In this document: positions 9,319-18,260 of the stretch, piece by piece
Layout of the letters: the number at the start of each line of letters is the position of its first letter
Numbering within the stretch: position 1 is the first letter of the stretch
NCBI GenBank assembly: GCA_964356335.1
Contig: CAYHHI010000018.1
Coordinates: 1-62,199 of the forward strand
Reading direction: 5' to 3'
DNA: 62,199 nucleotides
Source: CAYHHI01 sp964356335
GTDB taxonomy: Bacteria > Arandabacterota > Arandabacteria > Arandabacterales > Arandabacteraceae
Made by a program: the position numbers and the translations under genes
The notes under the pieces: model-generated
Seen by the model: only the letters and a program-made list of their open reading frames with translations
Told to the model about the DNA's origin: nothing
Database searches by the model: none

Positions 9319-9444
9319 ATCCGCGTAAGACTTCACAGAGCGGGAACTCAGACATGCTAGTTACTTGGCAGCAGTTTCAGTATTCCTGAGTCCTAGGGCA
9401 GGATCAGTCCCTGGGCAAGATTGCTAAATACCTCACGGCCGAAG

Positions 9445-9454
9445 AAGGAGGTGA
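9445..9454 (+). promoter_or_regulatory. Orphan perfect Shine-Dalgarno motif in leader
   Basis: AAGGAGGTGA is a full match to the anti-Shine-Dalgarno end of 16S rRNA, yet it lies 106 bases before the annotated start and is not followed by a reasonable gene (the best short frame has seven codons from the GTG inside the motif). ACCTC at 9430-9434 could pair with it. Similar orphan sites lie in two other leaders of this window. Confidence 0.4.
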
Positions 9455-9559
9455 TTGCGAGCACGAGATATTGATCCGCTGTTCAATTCAGGGCAAAACG
9501 GAGCACGCTGCGCGTTCTCTTCAAGCTGAGTGGATGGTTCAAGAAGGAGGATACTTGCC

Positions 9560-10087
9560 ATGAAGGCCTTGATTGTCGGCACGCTGGTTGGCTTGACCGT
9601 TTGCTTCACGGCCGTGGCATGCCTTGGCCTCTCTGCAACTTTCGCCCCGAGAGGTGTACTTTCGTGCCCCACAAGTACAACTGTCTGCCCAAGGGGCGAC
9701 TGGGGTTGGATAGAAGTGGTCGTGAGTGACCTCGTGGGGCATCCGATAACTGTCTCTGCTGCCGGTCCCTTCTGTTTCAAGGCGGGCCAAACCCCACAAG
9801 TTTTCCCCTCGTCCGGGGTTGACCTTGTGATATTCGACCAATTCGGCGGATGTGGCGGCATTACGGTCACCGTCAGTTGCCCGGTGTGTATGGCCACAAT
9901 AGTAACACCGGCACCCATATTTGTTGCAAGCCCTGATAACAACGCGTCATGCAAGGTAGACGCTACTGACCTGCTGATCTTCGCCGGGAGCTATGGCAGG
10001 AACGTTCCGTGCTGCGACTACGATTGCAGTTCCAGGGTGGATGGTGTTGACCTCATGAATTTCGCAAAACACTACGGCCATCAATAG
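9560..10087 (+). CDS. Secreted small protein with dockerin-like C-terminus
   Basis: A 175-residue protein starting at the ATG at 9560, nine bases after AAGGAGG. It opens with a Sec signal peptide (hydrophobic stretch, cleavage probably near residue 20-25). The middle has six or more cysteines (for example around SCPTSTTVCP and GGCGGITVTVSCPVC), suggesting disulfides. The last 50 residues hold two dockerin-like calcium loop and helix units, CKVDATDLLIFAGSYG and SRVDGVDLMNFAKHYG. Dockerin type I repeats bind calcium and anchor proteins to cohesins; in candidate phyla they often occur without a cellulosome. No cohesin is seen nearby. The function of the N-terminal part is unknown. Confidence 0.75.
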   Translation: MKALIVGTLVGLTVCFTAVACLGLSATFAPRGVLSCPTSTTVCPRGDWGWIEVVVSDLVGHPITVSAAGPFCFKAGQTPQVFPSSGVDLVIFDQFGGCGGITVTVSCPVCMATIVTPAPIFVASPDNNASCKVDATDLLIFAGSYGRNVPCCDYDCSSRVDGVDLMNFAKHYGHQ

Positions 10088-10117
10088 CTAACCTCACAGG
10101 GCCGGATGGAGTGCTTG

Positions 10118-10156
10118 CGATGGGGCGCGGAAGTGATGTGCTTCCCCGCCCCATCG
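10118..10156. terminator. Strong bidirectional hairpin between convergent genes
   Basis: CGATGGGGCG...GGAAG (10118-10133) pairs with CTTCC...CGCCCCATCG (10141-10156): 15 base pairs with one C-C mismatch and a 7-base loop. It lies between the convergent dockerin-like and methyltransferase genes. No long T-run follows on either side. Confidence 0.6.
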
Positions 10157-10172
10157 GCTTCTAAACGACCAG

Positions 10173-11432
10173 TTACGGTTGCCCCGACAGGCCAAGGAAC
10201 TTGGCTTTGAGCTTGTGATCCTCCGAAAGGTCGGGTGACGCAAGCCCCGACTTAATCAAGTAAGCGTTGACAAAGATTCGGTTCTTGAGATGAACATAGG
10301 CGGCCACCGGCCGATCCGGGGAAGCGCCTGCTTCTCTGTTCTCGGCGGTCCCAGAGCCACTGAATTTCAGTGATACCGTTTTCCCGAGCAGATATTTGTC
10401 AAGGTAGCGAAGCGCATCCGACTTTCTCTTCGACCTTACCCCGAGAAACCTGACCACCCTGCCGGTGTCCAGCCTTATTGTGTTTTCATCCACAATTCCG
10501 ACCACCTTGTAATGTCTCGCGGCCTTAGGCTTAAACGAACGCGGATCGATTTGCAGCTTTGCATCCCGGACGATCGGCACGTAGCCGAGCACGGGGGGAG
10601 GTTTCTCCGCCCGCCCGGCCTCTATGATTTCTATATCGGCGCAGGTCCCATCTGAGCCTTTGCGAGGATCCATCTTCCTTCTAATGCCCTGTAGAAATGT
10701 CCCATTGATTTCGTAGCCGATCACATTCCGTTCCAAACCCAACGCCACTTTGGCAGTTGTCCCACTGCCCAGGAACGGGTCGACTACCGTGTCCCCGACA
10801 AAGGTGAACATCTTTATCAGCCGCCGCGGGAGCTCGTCGGGGAACATGGCCTCGTGTCCGATTTGCCTCGCCCCTCCGAAGTGCCAGTGCCCGGAGAAAA
10901 ACTGCTTCCATTCCTCTTTCGAGAGTTTCGAAGCCTGCTTGGTCTCCTTCGAGACCTTCTTGGATCTGCCCGGCTTCTTCAAAATATGAATGAACTCATA
11001 ATCGATCTCTACGATTCCATTAGGAGGATAGGGGTAAGAGCCCATCACACTGGCTCCTCCCGTTGTGTTCAGGGTCGTCTTCTTCTGCCATATGATGGAG
11101 CCCATGAAATCAAAGCCGATTCTCTCGCATTGGGCGATCACCTCGGCATGGATCGGAATGATCTTGTATCTCCCGTAAACAACTGACCTCGCAAACTGAT
11201 CTCCGATGTTGATGCAAAGCCTGGCGCCTTGCCTCAATAGCCTGTGGCATTCGGCCCACACGCAGCATAGATCAACCAGGTACTCATGAAGAGTCTGCCC
11301 GTATCCGATCTGGCCGGGAGTTCCATAGTCCTTTATGTGCCAGTAGGGAGGTGAGGTGACAACCAGATCCACGCTCTCATTCTCAATTTCTCTCATGGTG
11401 CGGCTATCGCCGATTATGATTTTGCCCCACAT
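10173..11432 (-). CDS. DNA methyltransferase (TSPPY type) fused to an SNase-like domain
   Basis: A 419-residue protein of two parts. Residues 1 to about 260 are an amino-methyltransferase of permuted (beta) order: catalytic motif IV TSPPYW at 26-31 comes first, and the SAM-binding motif DPFLGSGTT (about 216-224) comes later. It should make N4-methylcytosine or N6-methyladenine. From about residue 300 there is a fold pattern like thermonuclease: VVGIVDENTIRL, VRFLGV, a helix DALRYLDKYLLGK, and AAYVHLKNRIFVNAYLI. However, the IDTPE segment that carries catalytic Asp and Glu is replaced by VRSKRK, so nuclease activity is doubtful and DNA binding more likely. No restriction gene is adjacent, which suggests an orphan methyltransferase. 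The start at 11432 has GAGGT six bases upstream. Confidence 0.88.
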   Translation of the reverse strand: MWGKIIIGDSRTMREIENESVDLVVTSPPYWHIKDYGTPGQIGYGQTLHEYLVDLCCVWAECHRLLRQGARLCINIGDQFARSVVYGRYKIIPIHAEVIAQCERIGFDFMGSIIWQKKTTLNTTGGASVMGSYPYPPNGIVEIDYEFIHILKKPGRSKKVSKETKQASKLSKEEWKQFFSGHWHFGGARQIGHEAMFPDELPRRLIKMFTFVGDTVVDPFLGSGTTAKVALGLERNVIGYEINGTFLQGIRRKMDPRKGSDGTCADIEIIEAGRAEKPPPVLGYVPIVRDAKLQIDPRSFKPKAARHYKVVGIVDENTIRLDTGRVVRFLGVRSKRKSDALRYLDKYLLGKTVSLKFSGSGTAENREAGASPDRPVAAYVHLKNRIFVNAYLIKSGLASPDLSEDHKLKAKFLGLSGQP

Positions 11433-11498
11433 GTCTCGACCTCAGGTATGGTCCGGCTATCGCCGATTATGACTTTGCCCCACCTATTTCGCCCTCAC
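11395..11498. repeat. Tandem duplication spanning the methyltransferase start
   Basis: Two copies of about 50 bases with a 53-base offset (from 11395 and from 11448). They share CGGCTATCGCCGATTATGA and then TTTGCCCCAC with only scattered differences. The first copy encodes the first 13 residues of the methyltransferase; the second lies just upstream and reads through in frame as a degenerate copy of that N-terminus. Confidence 0.75.
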
Positions 11499-11589
11499 AT
11501 CCGATTCGCATTATACAAGCCCGTACTGACGACGTCTAGGACTGTCTGCCATCTCAACCACACGGAAAGCGAATTGCATCTACGACTGC

Positions 11590-11622
11590 CAGGGATGCTC
11601 GCCGGCCCGCGAGCAATCCCTG
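11590..11622. terminator. Strong hairpin downstream of the ABC operon
   Basis: CAGGGAT-GCTCGC pairs with GCGAGC-A-ATCCCTG across a 6-base loop (13 pairs, one bulged A). It lies 84 bases after the end of the permease gene on the minus strand, between that operon and the methyltransferase start. There is no T-run, so its role as a terminator is only likely by position. Confidence 0.4.
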
Positions 11623-11705
11623 CGTGACTCAGGCAGAATACCCGAGGCGCTTAGGCTGTTCCGGCAGACACGCCAGTGGACGGCAATGTTCGGATGTGAG
11701 GGCCA

Positions 11706-13028
11706 TTACCCCCGAATTGCCCACTTCACCATATCGCGGAGATTCGGCGGTCTTCCTTGCATCAAGATGCCGACGCGGAAGATTCGCCCGCCTGCCCAGA
11801 CACTGATCGCTGTGAGTGCAAGAACCCCGGCGACACCGGCCCACGGCTGCCAGGCGGGGATGGCGACCGGCGTGCTCAGCCTAAGGACCATGAGCATGGG
11901 TGTGAAGAGAGGAAAAAGCGAAAGCCCCGTGGCGAAGCCGCTCAGCGGCTCCTCGATCAACGGGACCATGACGAACATCGGTATGATTATCGGAAACATC
12001 GCCGGCATCATCACGGACTGAGCGTCCCTCGCGTCATTGCACATAGAGCCGACTGCGGCGAGCGTCGAGCCCAGCATGAAGATCGCCAGAATCATGTATG
12101 CGAGAAACCATGGCAGAACGCTGTACGGAATGTACTCAGCAAGGCCCATCTTGCCGATGGATATGCCTCCACCCACCATGTAAACAGCCGAGGCAGTGAT
12201 CGATACGCCTACGCCGCCCAGCACCTTCCCCATCATGAATTCGAATGGTTTGACTGACCCAAGCAGAACCTCGGCAATCCGCTGGGACTTCTCCTCCATC
12301 ACCGAGTTGAGAAGGGGCACAGCTCCCATCATTATCATCATGAACATCAGCATCTGCATGGCAAAAGGAATCGCAAAGGCCCGCGCCTCACTGCTCCGCT
12401 TGGCTTCCTTGACCTCGCCGGTCTCGGCATCCATGGAAACCAGCTCGAGTCCCTCAACAGGCAACCACACCAGCATCTCTTTGGCCGCCGCCTCATCAAT
12501 CCCGAGTCTGGCCATTTTCAGCCGACGGATATGATTGTTGATCGGCCAGGCAATCCAGCCTCGCACATCATCAACCGCGGCGTTCTCGGCATGGTAGGCA
12601 ATAAGGCACCCGGTCGAATCCTGGCCCGGGCTCAAGACATCGCGGTCGATCTCCAGAAAGGCGTGCAGCTGCCGGCTTCGCACACGGTCGGAGAGGTCGA
12701 GCCGCTGCTTTCCAGGATTGCTCTCATCGGGTGTGACAATCTCGACGAGATATGCAGGCTTTGTCTTCTTGCCCACTACTTTGTCAAAGGCCTCAGCCTC
12801 GTTACGCTCCTGTGCTGCCTGAACCAGCGCCTCAGCCACAATGCCCGAATGATCGATAACGGCTATCTTCTTGTCAGTGGTATCGACGCGCCCCTTCATG
12901 AGGACCATTACCAGTGCGCTCCCACCCATGAATAGCGGCATCATCAACAAGCCGATGATGAAACCCCTGGTCCTCACCGCCGCAAGGTACTCCCGTCTGG
13001 CCACTTTGAGGGTCTTAAGCATCGGCAC
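11706..13028 (-). CDS. ABC-2 family permease (NatB-like)
   Basis: A 440-residue membrane protein with one N-terminal membrane segment (about residues 22-45), a large soluble region outside the membrane (about 45-220), and about six C-terminal membrane segments. The segment MEEKSQRIAEVLLGSVKPFEFMMGK (read in parts) is the hallmark of the NatB and YhaP subfamily, following LLNSV. NatAB-type exporters move sodium, peptides or lipids. Its start overlaps the end of the ATPase gene by 14 bases, so the two are co-translated. The substrate cannot be read from the sequence. Confidence 0.92.
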   Translation of the reverse strand: MPMLKTLKVARREYLAAVRTRGFIIGLLMMPLFMGGSALVMVLMKGRVDTTDKKIAVIDHSGIVAEALVQAAQERNEAEAFDKVVGKKTKPAYLVEIVTPDESNPGKQRLDLSDRVRSRQLHAFLEIDRDVLSPGQDSTGCLIAYHAENAAVDDVRGWIAWPINNHIRRLKMARLGIDEAAAKEMLVWLPVEGLELVSMDAETGEVKEAKRSSEARAFAIPFAMQMLMFMMIMMGAVPLLNSVMEEKSQRIAEVLLGSVKPFEFMMGKVLGGVGVSITASAVYMVGGGISIGKMGLAEYIPYSVLPWFLAYMILAIFMLGSTLAAVGSMCNDARDAQSVMMPAMFPIIIPMFVMVPLIEEPLSGFATGLSLFPLFTPMLMVLRLSTPVAIPAWQPWAGVAGVLALTAISVWAGGRIFRVGILMQGRPPNLRDMVKWAIRG

Positions 13029-14040
13029 CCTCCTTTCGCCTATCGCAGGCCCCGGGTTTTGCCTTGCCTCGACGCATTCCCGCTATGCCTCGACCCTCAC
13101 TTAGATCTTCACGTCCATCTTGAATTGCCGCCTCCCTCGCCTCGGGCCCGGCGATCCGGATGAAAATATCGTGGAGTGAAGGCTTGGCGATCTCAAAACT
13201 CCTCACGCGCGTCCTCGACATGATTGCTGCCAGGACCTCCTGAGGGTCGCAGGCCTGGCTCATGCGCAGTTCCTGCACCTGTCCAAAGTCGCTTACCTTC
13301 TCAATACCCTTGAGATCCTGGAGCGCCGAGTGGCCCCCGTCGCAACTCAGCCGCAACGTGTCATTGCCGTACTGCTCCTGAATTGAAGCCAGCGTCCCAT
13401 CGAGGACTTTCTTCCCCTTGAAGATCATGAAAATGAAGTCGCACATCCTCTCGGCGACATTCATGTCATGCGTGCTCAGGATCACGGTTGTGCCCTGCTC
13501 CTGGAGTTCAAGTACCGCCGCCCTGATCACCTCGGCGTTGACGGGATCTAGCCCCGTGAAAGGTTCATCAAGGATGAGGAGTTCCGGCCTGGCGACCACG
13601 GCGGCAATGAACTGGACCTTCTGCGCCATGCCCTTGCTCAGGGTTTCGACTTTCCTCGCGCCCCAATCGGCAAGATCGAGCTTCCCAAGCCACTGGTCCA
13701 CCTCTCTCGTGACCTTCCCTCCACTCTTGAGTTCGCCATAGAAGCGAAGGACGTCGCGCACCTTCATCTTCTTATAGAGACCCCGCTCCTCCGGGAGGTA
13801 GCCGATCCTGTCCTGCGAAGATGAATCAGCTTCACGGCCCAGGATGCGGATCGTCCCCGAGTCGGGATAGAAGATATTCATGATCATCCTGAGGGTCGTG
13901 GTCTTCCCCGAGCCATTCGGACCGATGAAACCGTAGACGCTGCCCCTGGGGACACTGAGCGACAGATCATCGACCGCCGTGAGCCTACCGAAGGTCTTGG
14001 TAACATGTTCTATCTCGACTGCGTTTGCCAGAGCGTTCAC
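13015..14040 (-). CDS. ABC transporter ATPase (NatA-like)
   Basis: A 341-residue ATPase. The GTG at 14040 is chosen: GAAGGAG lies six bases upstream, and a promoter sits 35 bases further up, whereas the in-frame ATG at 14352 would add 104 residues without family resemblance. Walker A is GPNGSGKT, the signature is LSKGMAQKV, Walker B is LLILDEPFTGLD and the H-loop is STHDM. LSKGM instead of LSGGQ is normal for NatA and YhaQ-type proteins, as is the C-terminal domain of about 90 residues ending in PSLHDIFIRI. It partners the permease that starts inside its 3' end. Confidence 0.93.
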   Translation of the reverse strand: MNALANAVEIEHVTKTFGRLTAVDDLSLSVPRGSVYGFIGPNGSGKTTTLRMIMNIFYPDSGTIRILGREADSSSQDRIGYLPEERGLYKKMKVRDVLRFYGELKSGGKVTREVDQWLGKLDLADWGARKVETLSKGMAQKVQFIAAVVARPELLILDEPFTGLDPVNAEVIRAAVLELQEQGTTVILSTHDMNVAERMCDFIFMIFKGKKVLDGTLASIQEQYGNDTLRLSCDGGHSALQDLKGIEKVSDFGQVQELRMSQACDPQEVLAAIMSRTRVRSFEIAKPSLHDIFIRIAGPEAREAAIQDGREDLSEGRGIAGMRRGKAKPGACDRRKEGADA

Positions 14041-14074
14041 GCCGGCTCCTTCGTCAAAACCTAAGGGACTTCTA

Positions 14075-14103
14075 TTAATATCCTTAAACCTTGGGATTGT
14101 CAA
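14075..14103 (-). promoter_or_regulatory. Near-consensus promoter for the NatAB-like operon
   Basis: On the minus strand TTGACA (14103-14098) and TATTAA (14080-14075) are exactly 17 bases apart, giving a leader of about 28 bases before the GTG at 14040. It also helps to decide that start. Confidence 0.65.
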
Positions 14104-14242
14104 CCAATCACTACCCCTCGGCTTCTTCAATAAACTGCTCGACCGAAAGGGGCGCCCCGTATATGCTGCGGCTGGATAGTGTGACTTGAATGCACAGAAG
14201 CATGATAGAATACCGAATATCACTCGAACAGGAGGTTGGAAC

Positions 14243-15649
14243 ATGGTGTTGCTACTCGCTGTCGTCCTGGCGATTGGTGCGATGACACCCTCTACCCAGG
14301 CCTGTGACACGTGGGTTGCACTGCCCGATGCGACCCGAGATGGCCTCACCATTCTGGCAAAGAACAGCGGCCGGGTAGTTTTCGATTCGGGCCCGCTGAT
14401 GTTCTACCCTCGCCAGGAATGGCCGGCAGGCTCCGAGGTGAACCTCGGCCGCATAATCATCCCTCAGGTTGAAGAAACCTACGCGACGCTGGGATCGAGT
14501 CCCTACTGGTGCTGGGGATACGAGGAGGGAGTCAACGAATATGGCGTGGCGATAGGAAACCAGGGCGTATCGACCAAGGTCCTCGCAGACGAGATCGCAG
14601 CCTACGCTGAAGGCAGAGGTCCCAAACTGGGCCCGACCGGAATGGACCTGGTAAGACTCGGGCTCGAGCGTGGCAAGACGGCACGAGAAGCCCTCGGGGT
14701 CATCACCAAGATGGTCGAGACGTATGGTCAGTTCGGTCCCGGCCTGCCGACCCTTGGCCTTGAAGGCGCCTACGATAATTCCTACGTCATCGCGGGCCCC
14801 GATGAGGCATGGGTGCTGGACACGGCGGGCACGAAATGGATTGCGAAGCGGGTCAGCCGGGGCATAGCATCCATCTCGAACACCCTGAGCATAGGTGTCA
14901 GCTCGGATGCGGCTTCTTCCGACATCGTGGAATATGCCGTCGCGAAAGGCTGGTGGCCGAAGGACAGCACAGAGGTGTTTGATTTCGCACGCGCTTACAC
15001 CGATGAGGGCGGTATCAACCGGGACAGAGTCCAGAATGCAAAGACCAGGGCATTTCGGTCGAGCCAGCTGCTCCGCGAATACCTAGGGCAGATAGATGTC
15101 AGATGGATGATGCGTATTGCGCGCGATCGAGCCACCTCCCCAGGCATCGATCTTGATGTTACCGCCAGCTCGTGCGTCGCGGTGCTACCGAGTACAGCCG
15201 ATGATATTCCTGTTTTCTGGTGGTGCCCTGCGCGCCCGAGCAACAGCTGCTATGTTCCGTTCTTTGTGCATGGCAAGGGCCTTCCCAAGATTGTGTCTGC
15301 CGCAGGGACGTACGGGAAGCGCGTGACCCCTCCCGATGAGGCAGAGAAGGACGCATTCTCACCCTCTTCATACTGGTGGCTCGCGCGTGACCTCTGCGAC
15401 AGGACAAACATCAACTGGAACGAGAGGAACGCCTTGGTGCGGGCGCAATTCGACCCGCTCGAGAAGACCTTCGAGGCAGGGTTACCTGAGGTCATAATGA
15501 AGGCCGTCGACCTCCGGAAACAGGGCAAGACCAACGAGGCGGCCACGATCCTTGGTGCCTATACTCAACAGTGTCTTGACAAGGTGCTCCAGAAGATGAA
15601 CCAGCTCCGCGAAGAATTCAAGAGAGATCCCAAGACGGAAGATCGTTGA
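14243..15649 (+). CDS. Secreted C69-family peptidase (PepD-like dipeptidase)
   Basis: A 468-residue protein. The ATG at 14243 follows AGGAGG by seven bases; an upstream in-frame ATG at 14186 would spoil the signal peptide. The first 20 residues are a signal peptide ending in TQA. The next residue, Cys21 in QACDTWVALPDATRDG, matches the N-terminal nucleophile cysteine of family C69 Ntn hydrolases, so signal cleavage would itself expose the catalytic residue. NEYGVAIGNQG and DEAWVLDTAG are further family motifs. It should cleave dipeptides or short peptides in the periplasm. The frame ends at 15649, but a protein-like frame continues one base out of phase to 15794; see the next entry. Confidence 0.87.
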   Translation: MVLLLAVVLAIGAMTPSTQACDTWVALPDATRDGLTILAKNSGRVVFDSGPLMFYPRQEWPAGSEVNLGRIIIPQVEETYATLGSSPYWCWGYEEGVNEYGVAIGNQGVSTKVLADEIAAYAEGRGPKLGPTGMDLVRLGLERGKTAREALGVITKMVETYGQFGPGLPTLGLEGAYDNSYVIAGPDEAWVLDTAGTKWIAKRVSRGIASISNTLSIGVSSDAASSDIVEYAVAKGWWPKDSTEVFDFARAYTDEGGINRDRVQNAKTRAFRSSQLLREYLGQIDVRWMMRIARDRATSPGIDLDVTASSCVAVLPSTADDIPVFWWCPARPSNSCYVPFFVHGKGLPKIVSAAGTYGKRVTPPDEAEKDAFSPSSYWWLARDLCDRTNINWNERNALVRAQFDPLEKTFEAGLPEVIMKAVDLRKQGKTNEAATILGAYTQQCLDKVLQKMNQLREEFKRDPKTEDR

Positions 15650-15794
15650 GCTCAATGCGCCAGATAAAAAGGGTCGATGGTCTTTTGCGGTCGATCCCAC
15701 GGCCACAATCGCCTTCGACCGAGATGAGACAGGCAAGGTCATGAAGATGACGCTGCGGCAGGTCTTCAATCTGCAGAGGGCGAGTTCCCCGTAG
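15621..15794 (+). pseudogene. Out-of-frame continuation of the C69 peptidase, probable frameshift
   Basis: Shifting by one base within the AGAGAG run at about 15621-15626 gives an open frame to a TAG at 15792. Its translation looks like a real domain end: KIVELNAPDKKGRW, then TATIAFDRDETGKVMKM and TLRQVFNLQR. The pattern resembles the DUF3471-type tails found on secreted hydrolases. It has no start codon or ribosome site of its own. Either the peptidase really has a longer C-terminus and the window carries a one-base deletion or insertion (biological or an assembly error), or this is the remnant of another gene. It overlaps the 3' end of the convergent gene by 29 bases. Confidence 0.55.
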
Positions 15795-18225
15795 CCGGGG
15801 ACTGCCCTTTGCACTCTGTATCCGCAGCCGGCGCAGACCTATAGAGAATCAGAAGGGCCAGAGAAATCCCGAGATAACAGCATGCCGCAACATAGAAATT
15901 GGTGGAGATTCCAAAAAAGATGGAGATGAATACGGCAAGGGCGGAGCACAGGACCCCAAAAACGCCGTTAAGGCCCCAGAACCAGGGCAGGTGTTCTTCG
16001 CTGACGCCTCTGAAAAGGCGGATACCAGTGGGGAAGAAGAACCCCAGGATGACACCCACGGGTGCTATGACCGCGATGGATACGAAGATCTTCTTGAGGG
16101 TACTGACGGCAACCGTGGAGGCAAGCGCCTTGCCTAGCGTCAGATTCAGAGCCAATATAATTGCCGCCACCGCGACCGAACAAACAGACATCCACGGGCG
16201 GCGGGTAAGCGGCAGGCGCTCGCTAAGATAACTGCCAACGCCCGTGCTCGCGATCAGGGTGAACAGAAGTATGCCGAGCGCATAGATGGGATGACCCAGG
16301 TATACCGACAGTCTCTGGATCAGGGCGATCTCCAGCAGCATGAAACCAGCACCTATCAACGAAAAGTACAGGCCGCCGGCCCACAGCGGACCGGTTGAGG
16401 CCAGAAGATTGCCTTGGATCCGTGAGCGCAGCCGAAGCGGAATGATAATCGTGGCGGCAGCCAGAATCGACAGGGCGAGCACCAGGGCGGCCAGCGTGGC
16501 GGTAGCTATCAGGTTGCCTCCGACCACACCGCCGGGCGTTTTGTTCTGAGTCGCCAGGCTAATCAGAGCCCGGAAATTAGGCCGGAGCATATTGAAGAAA
16601 TATGGGCTGTTGTCGGTGGGAGGCTCATAGTTCAAGGGATAGGTCTTCGTGATCCGGGCCAGATCCTCCGGGGACTTGGCCGACACGATCTCTTCCAGGG
16701 TGCTGTTTGTAATGGCCTGGCCGGGAAGGATTGCCAGCCTGAAACCCAGATCCCTGCATGCCCTCTGCACTTGCGCTATGTCAGCGTCATCAAGTGGTGT
16801 TTTGCGCACGAGCAGCGTTGCAATTTTCTCCGACGTTACCAGCACTATGTGGTTCGCGGGCTGCTTTGCGCCGATCTCGAAGAGGGCCGCAACAGCCAGA
16901 CTGACTACACGACCTGTCTCTCCCAGACCTCGAAAATAGTGCCAGCGCGAGACCATGAAGATGCCGTCGTCCGACAACCGGCTGAGGAGTACTTTCCAGG
17001 CCTCGACGGTGTAAAGCCCGTTCTCCGAAAGTGAGTAAGCACCGGCCCCGGTCGCCGCCCAGGTATCAATCAGCGACATCTGCAGGAGCGAGAAGGTTTC
17101 ACTTGATCGCGTCAGGTAGCTGCGCGCTTCGTCCACAACCAGTCTCACGCCAGGCCGCGAAGCAATCCCGGCACCATCCCTGAACATGCCTCGCAGCAGG
17201 TTTATGAATATGGGATTCAGTTCTATTCCCAGTATGTCCGTATGTCCGAAGAGGATGGCGCTCTGGATATCACGGCCCGCACCGACGCCTATCACGCACA
17301 CTTTGCCGCTCGGCCGTAAGTAGTACCCTATATTGGTGATGTCATAGCGAAGGTGATCGATATCCTCCAGATTCCGGAATCGCCGCAGATCGGTGCCCGC
17401 CATACCATCTATGTTCATATGGTATTGGAGAACTTTAATATCGCTTGGCAGGAGAGGGCTCGGTCCCCAGAGTTGTGGAGGACCGGCTTCACCTCTGTAC
17501 ACCATTACCCGCGAAAATGAGTTCCACTTTTCGTAGATGGGATTGCGGTAGATTTCGATCTGGTCTTTGACGAACACCGGCCGGATGCCGTGTGGTGTCG
17601 TATTGATAAGACCAACAAGGGCGAGAACGGCAAACACTATCAAGGCGCGGCGGCGCATCCTGCGAGAACCCGGGTCCCTGAGAATCAATGCAGCCGCAAG
17701 TCCGCCCATGGCGCCCGCAACCAGAAGCAGACTTGGAGCATCAAATACCTCCAGACCGAAAAGCACGAACAAGCAACCCAGCGAGGCACCTACGAGGTCG
17801 CTTGCGTACATCTTACCAACGGGCAGCCAGTGCTTCGTGAGCAACAGACTCAGGGCGGTTCCCGAGAAGTAGAACGGCAGGGCGCATGCGAATGTGGCAA
17901 GCACGAGGGCCAGCAAGAACATGATGTCGCGGCGGCCTCCCAACGGAAGCAGGCATAGCAGTATGACCGACAAGGGCACGGTAAGCGCGAAATCCAGGCA
18001 GGCCCGGGCCGCATGCTCCTCAACACGTTCCTTGCGAAAGACATCAGGCCTAAGGTAGATGCGTGTCGCACCAGCGGTCATGCCGAGCATCGCGGTGGCC
18101 ACTGCGAAGAATGCCAGGTGATACCACGTGATCACGCTCAAGAGACGAGTGAGCGTGATCTCGACCACAAGCGTGGCGAAGGCGATTATGAATATGCCGA
18201 CGTAGATCCACACATTCAGCCTCAC
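15766..18225 (-). CDS. Membrane-embedded spermidine-synthase-like protein
   Basis: An 819-residue protein. The N-terminal part (about residues 1-215) has six or so membrane segments beginning IYVGIFIIAFATLVVEITLTRLL, a motif common to fused spermidine-synthase transporters. A Rossmann domain follows (about 310-470) with the SAM-binding motif VIGVGAGRD and an acidic end of the next strand (GIELNP); the later acidic residue sits in VVDEARSYL. Seven more membrane segments make up the C-terminal half (about 575-805). The aminopropyl-transfer residues cannot be confirmed by eye, so the reaction is uncertain. It starts 35 bases after the M29 aminopeptidase gene and is probably in its operon. Confidence 0.82.
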   Translation of the reverse strand: MRLNVWIYVGIFIIAFATLVVEITLTRLLSVITWYHLAFFAVATAMLGMTAGATRIYLRPDVFRKERVEEHAARACLDFALTVPLSVILLCLLPLGGRRDIMFLLALVLATFACALPFYFSGTALSLLLTKHWLPVGKMYASDLVGASLGCLFVLFGLEVFDAPSLLLVAGAMGGLAAALILRDPGSRRMRRRALIVFAVLALVGLINTTPHGIRPVFVKDQIEIYRNPIYEKWNSFSRVMVYRGEAGPPQLWGPSPLLPSDIKVLQYHMNIDGMAGTDLRRFRNLEDIDHLRYDITNIGYYLRPSGKVCVIGVGAGRDIQSAILFGHTDILGIELNPIFINLLRGMFRDGAGIASRPGVRLVVDEARSYLTRSSETFSLLQMSLIDTWAATGAGAYSLSENGLYTVEAWKVLLSRLSDDGIFMVSRWHYFRGLGETGRVVSLAVAALFEIGAKQPANHIVLVTSEKIATLLVRKTPLDDADIAQVQRACRDLGFRLAILPGQAITNSTLEEIVSAKSPEDLARITKTYPLNYEPPTDNSPYFFNMLRPNFRALISLATQNKTPGGVVGGNLIATATLAALVLALSILAAATIIIPLRLRSRIQGNLLASTGPLWAGGLYFSLIGAGFMLLEIALIQRLSVYLGHPIYALGILLFTLIASTGVGSYLSERLPLTRRPWMSVCSVAVAAIILALNLTLGKALASTVAVSTLKKIFVSIAVIAPVGVILGFFFPTGIRLFRGVSEEHLPWFWGLNGVFGVLCSALAVFISIFFGISTNFYVAACCYLGISLALLILYRSAPAADTECKGQSPATGNSPSAD

Positions 18226-18260
18226 ATGCTTTCAGCAAACTCCAGTGCAGATCATCTCGC

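Noticed and set aside
14041..14352. A longer NatA-like ATPase starting at 14352
   Set aside because: It would run through the TTGACA-17-TATTAA promoter and lacks family similarity; the GTG at 14040 has a good ribosome site.
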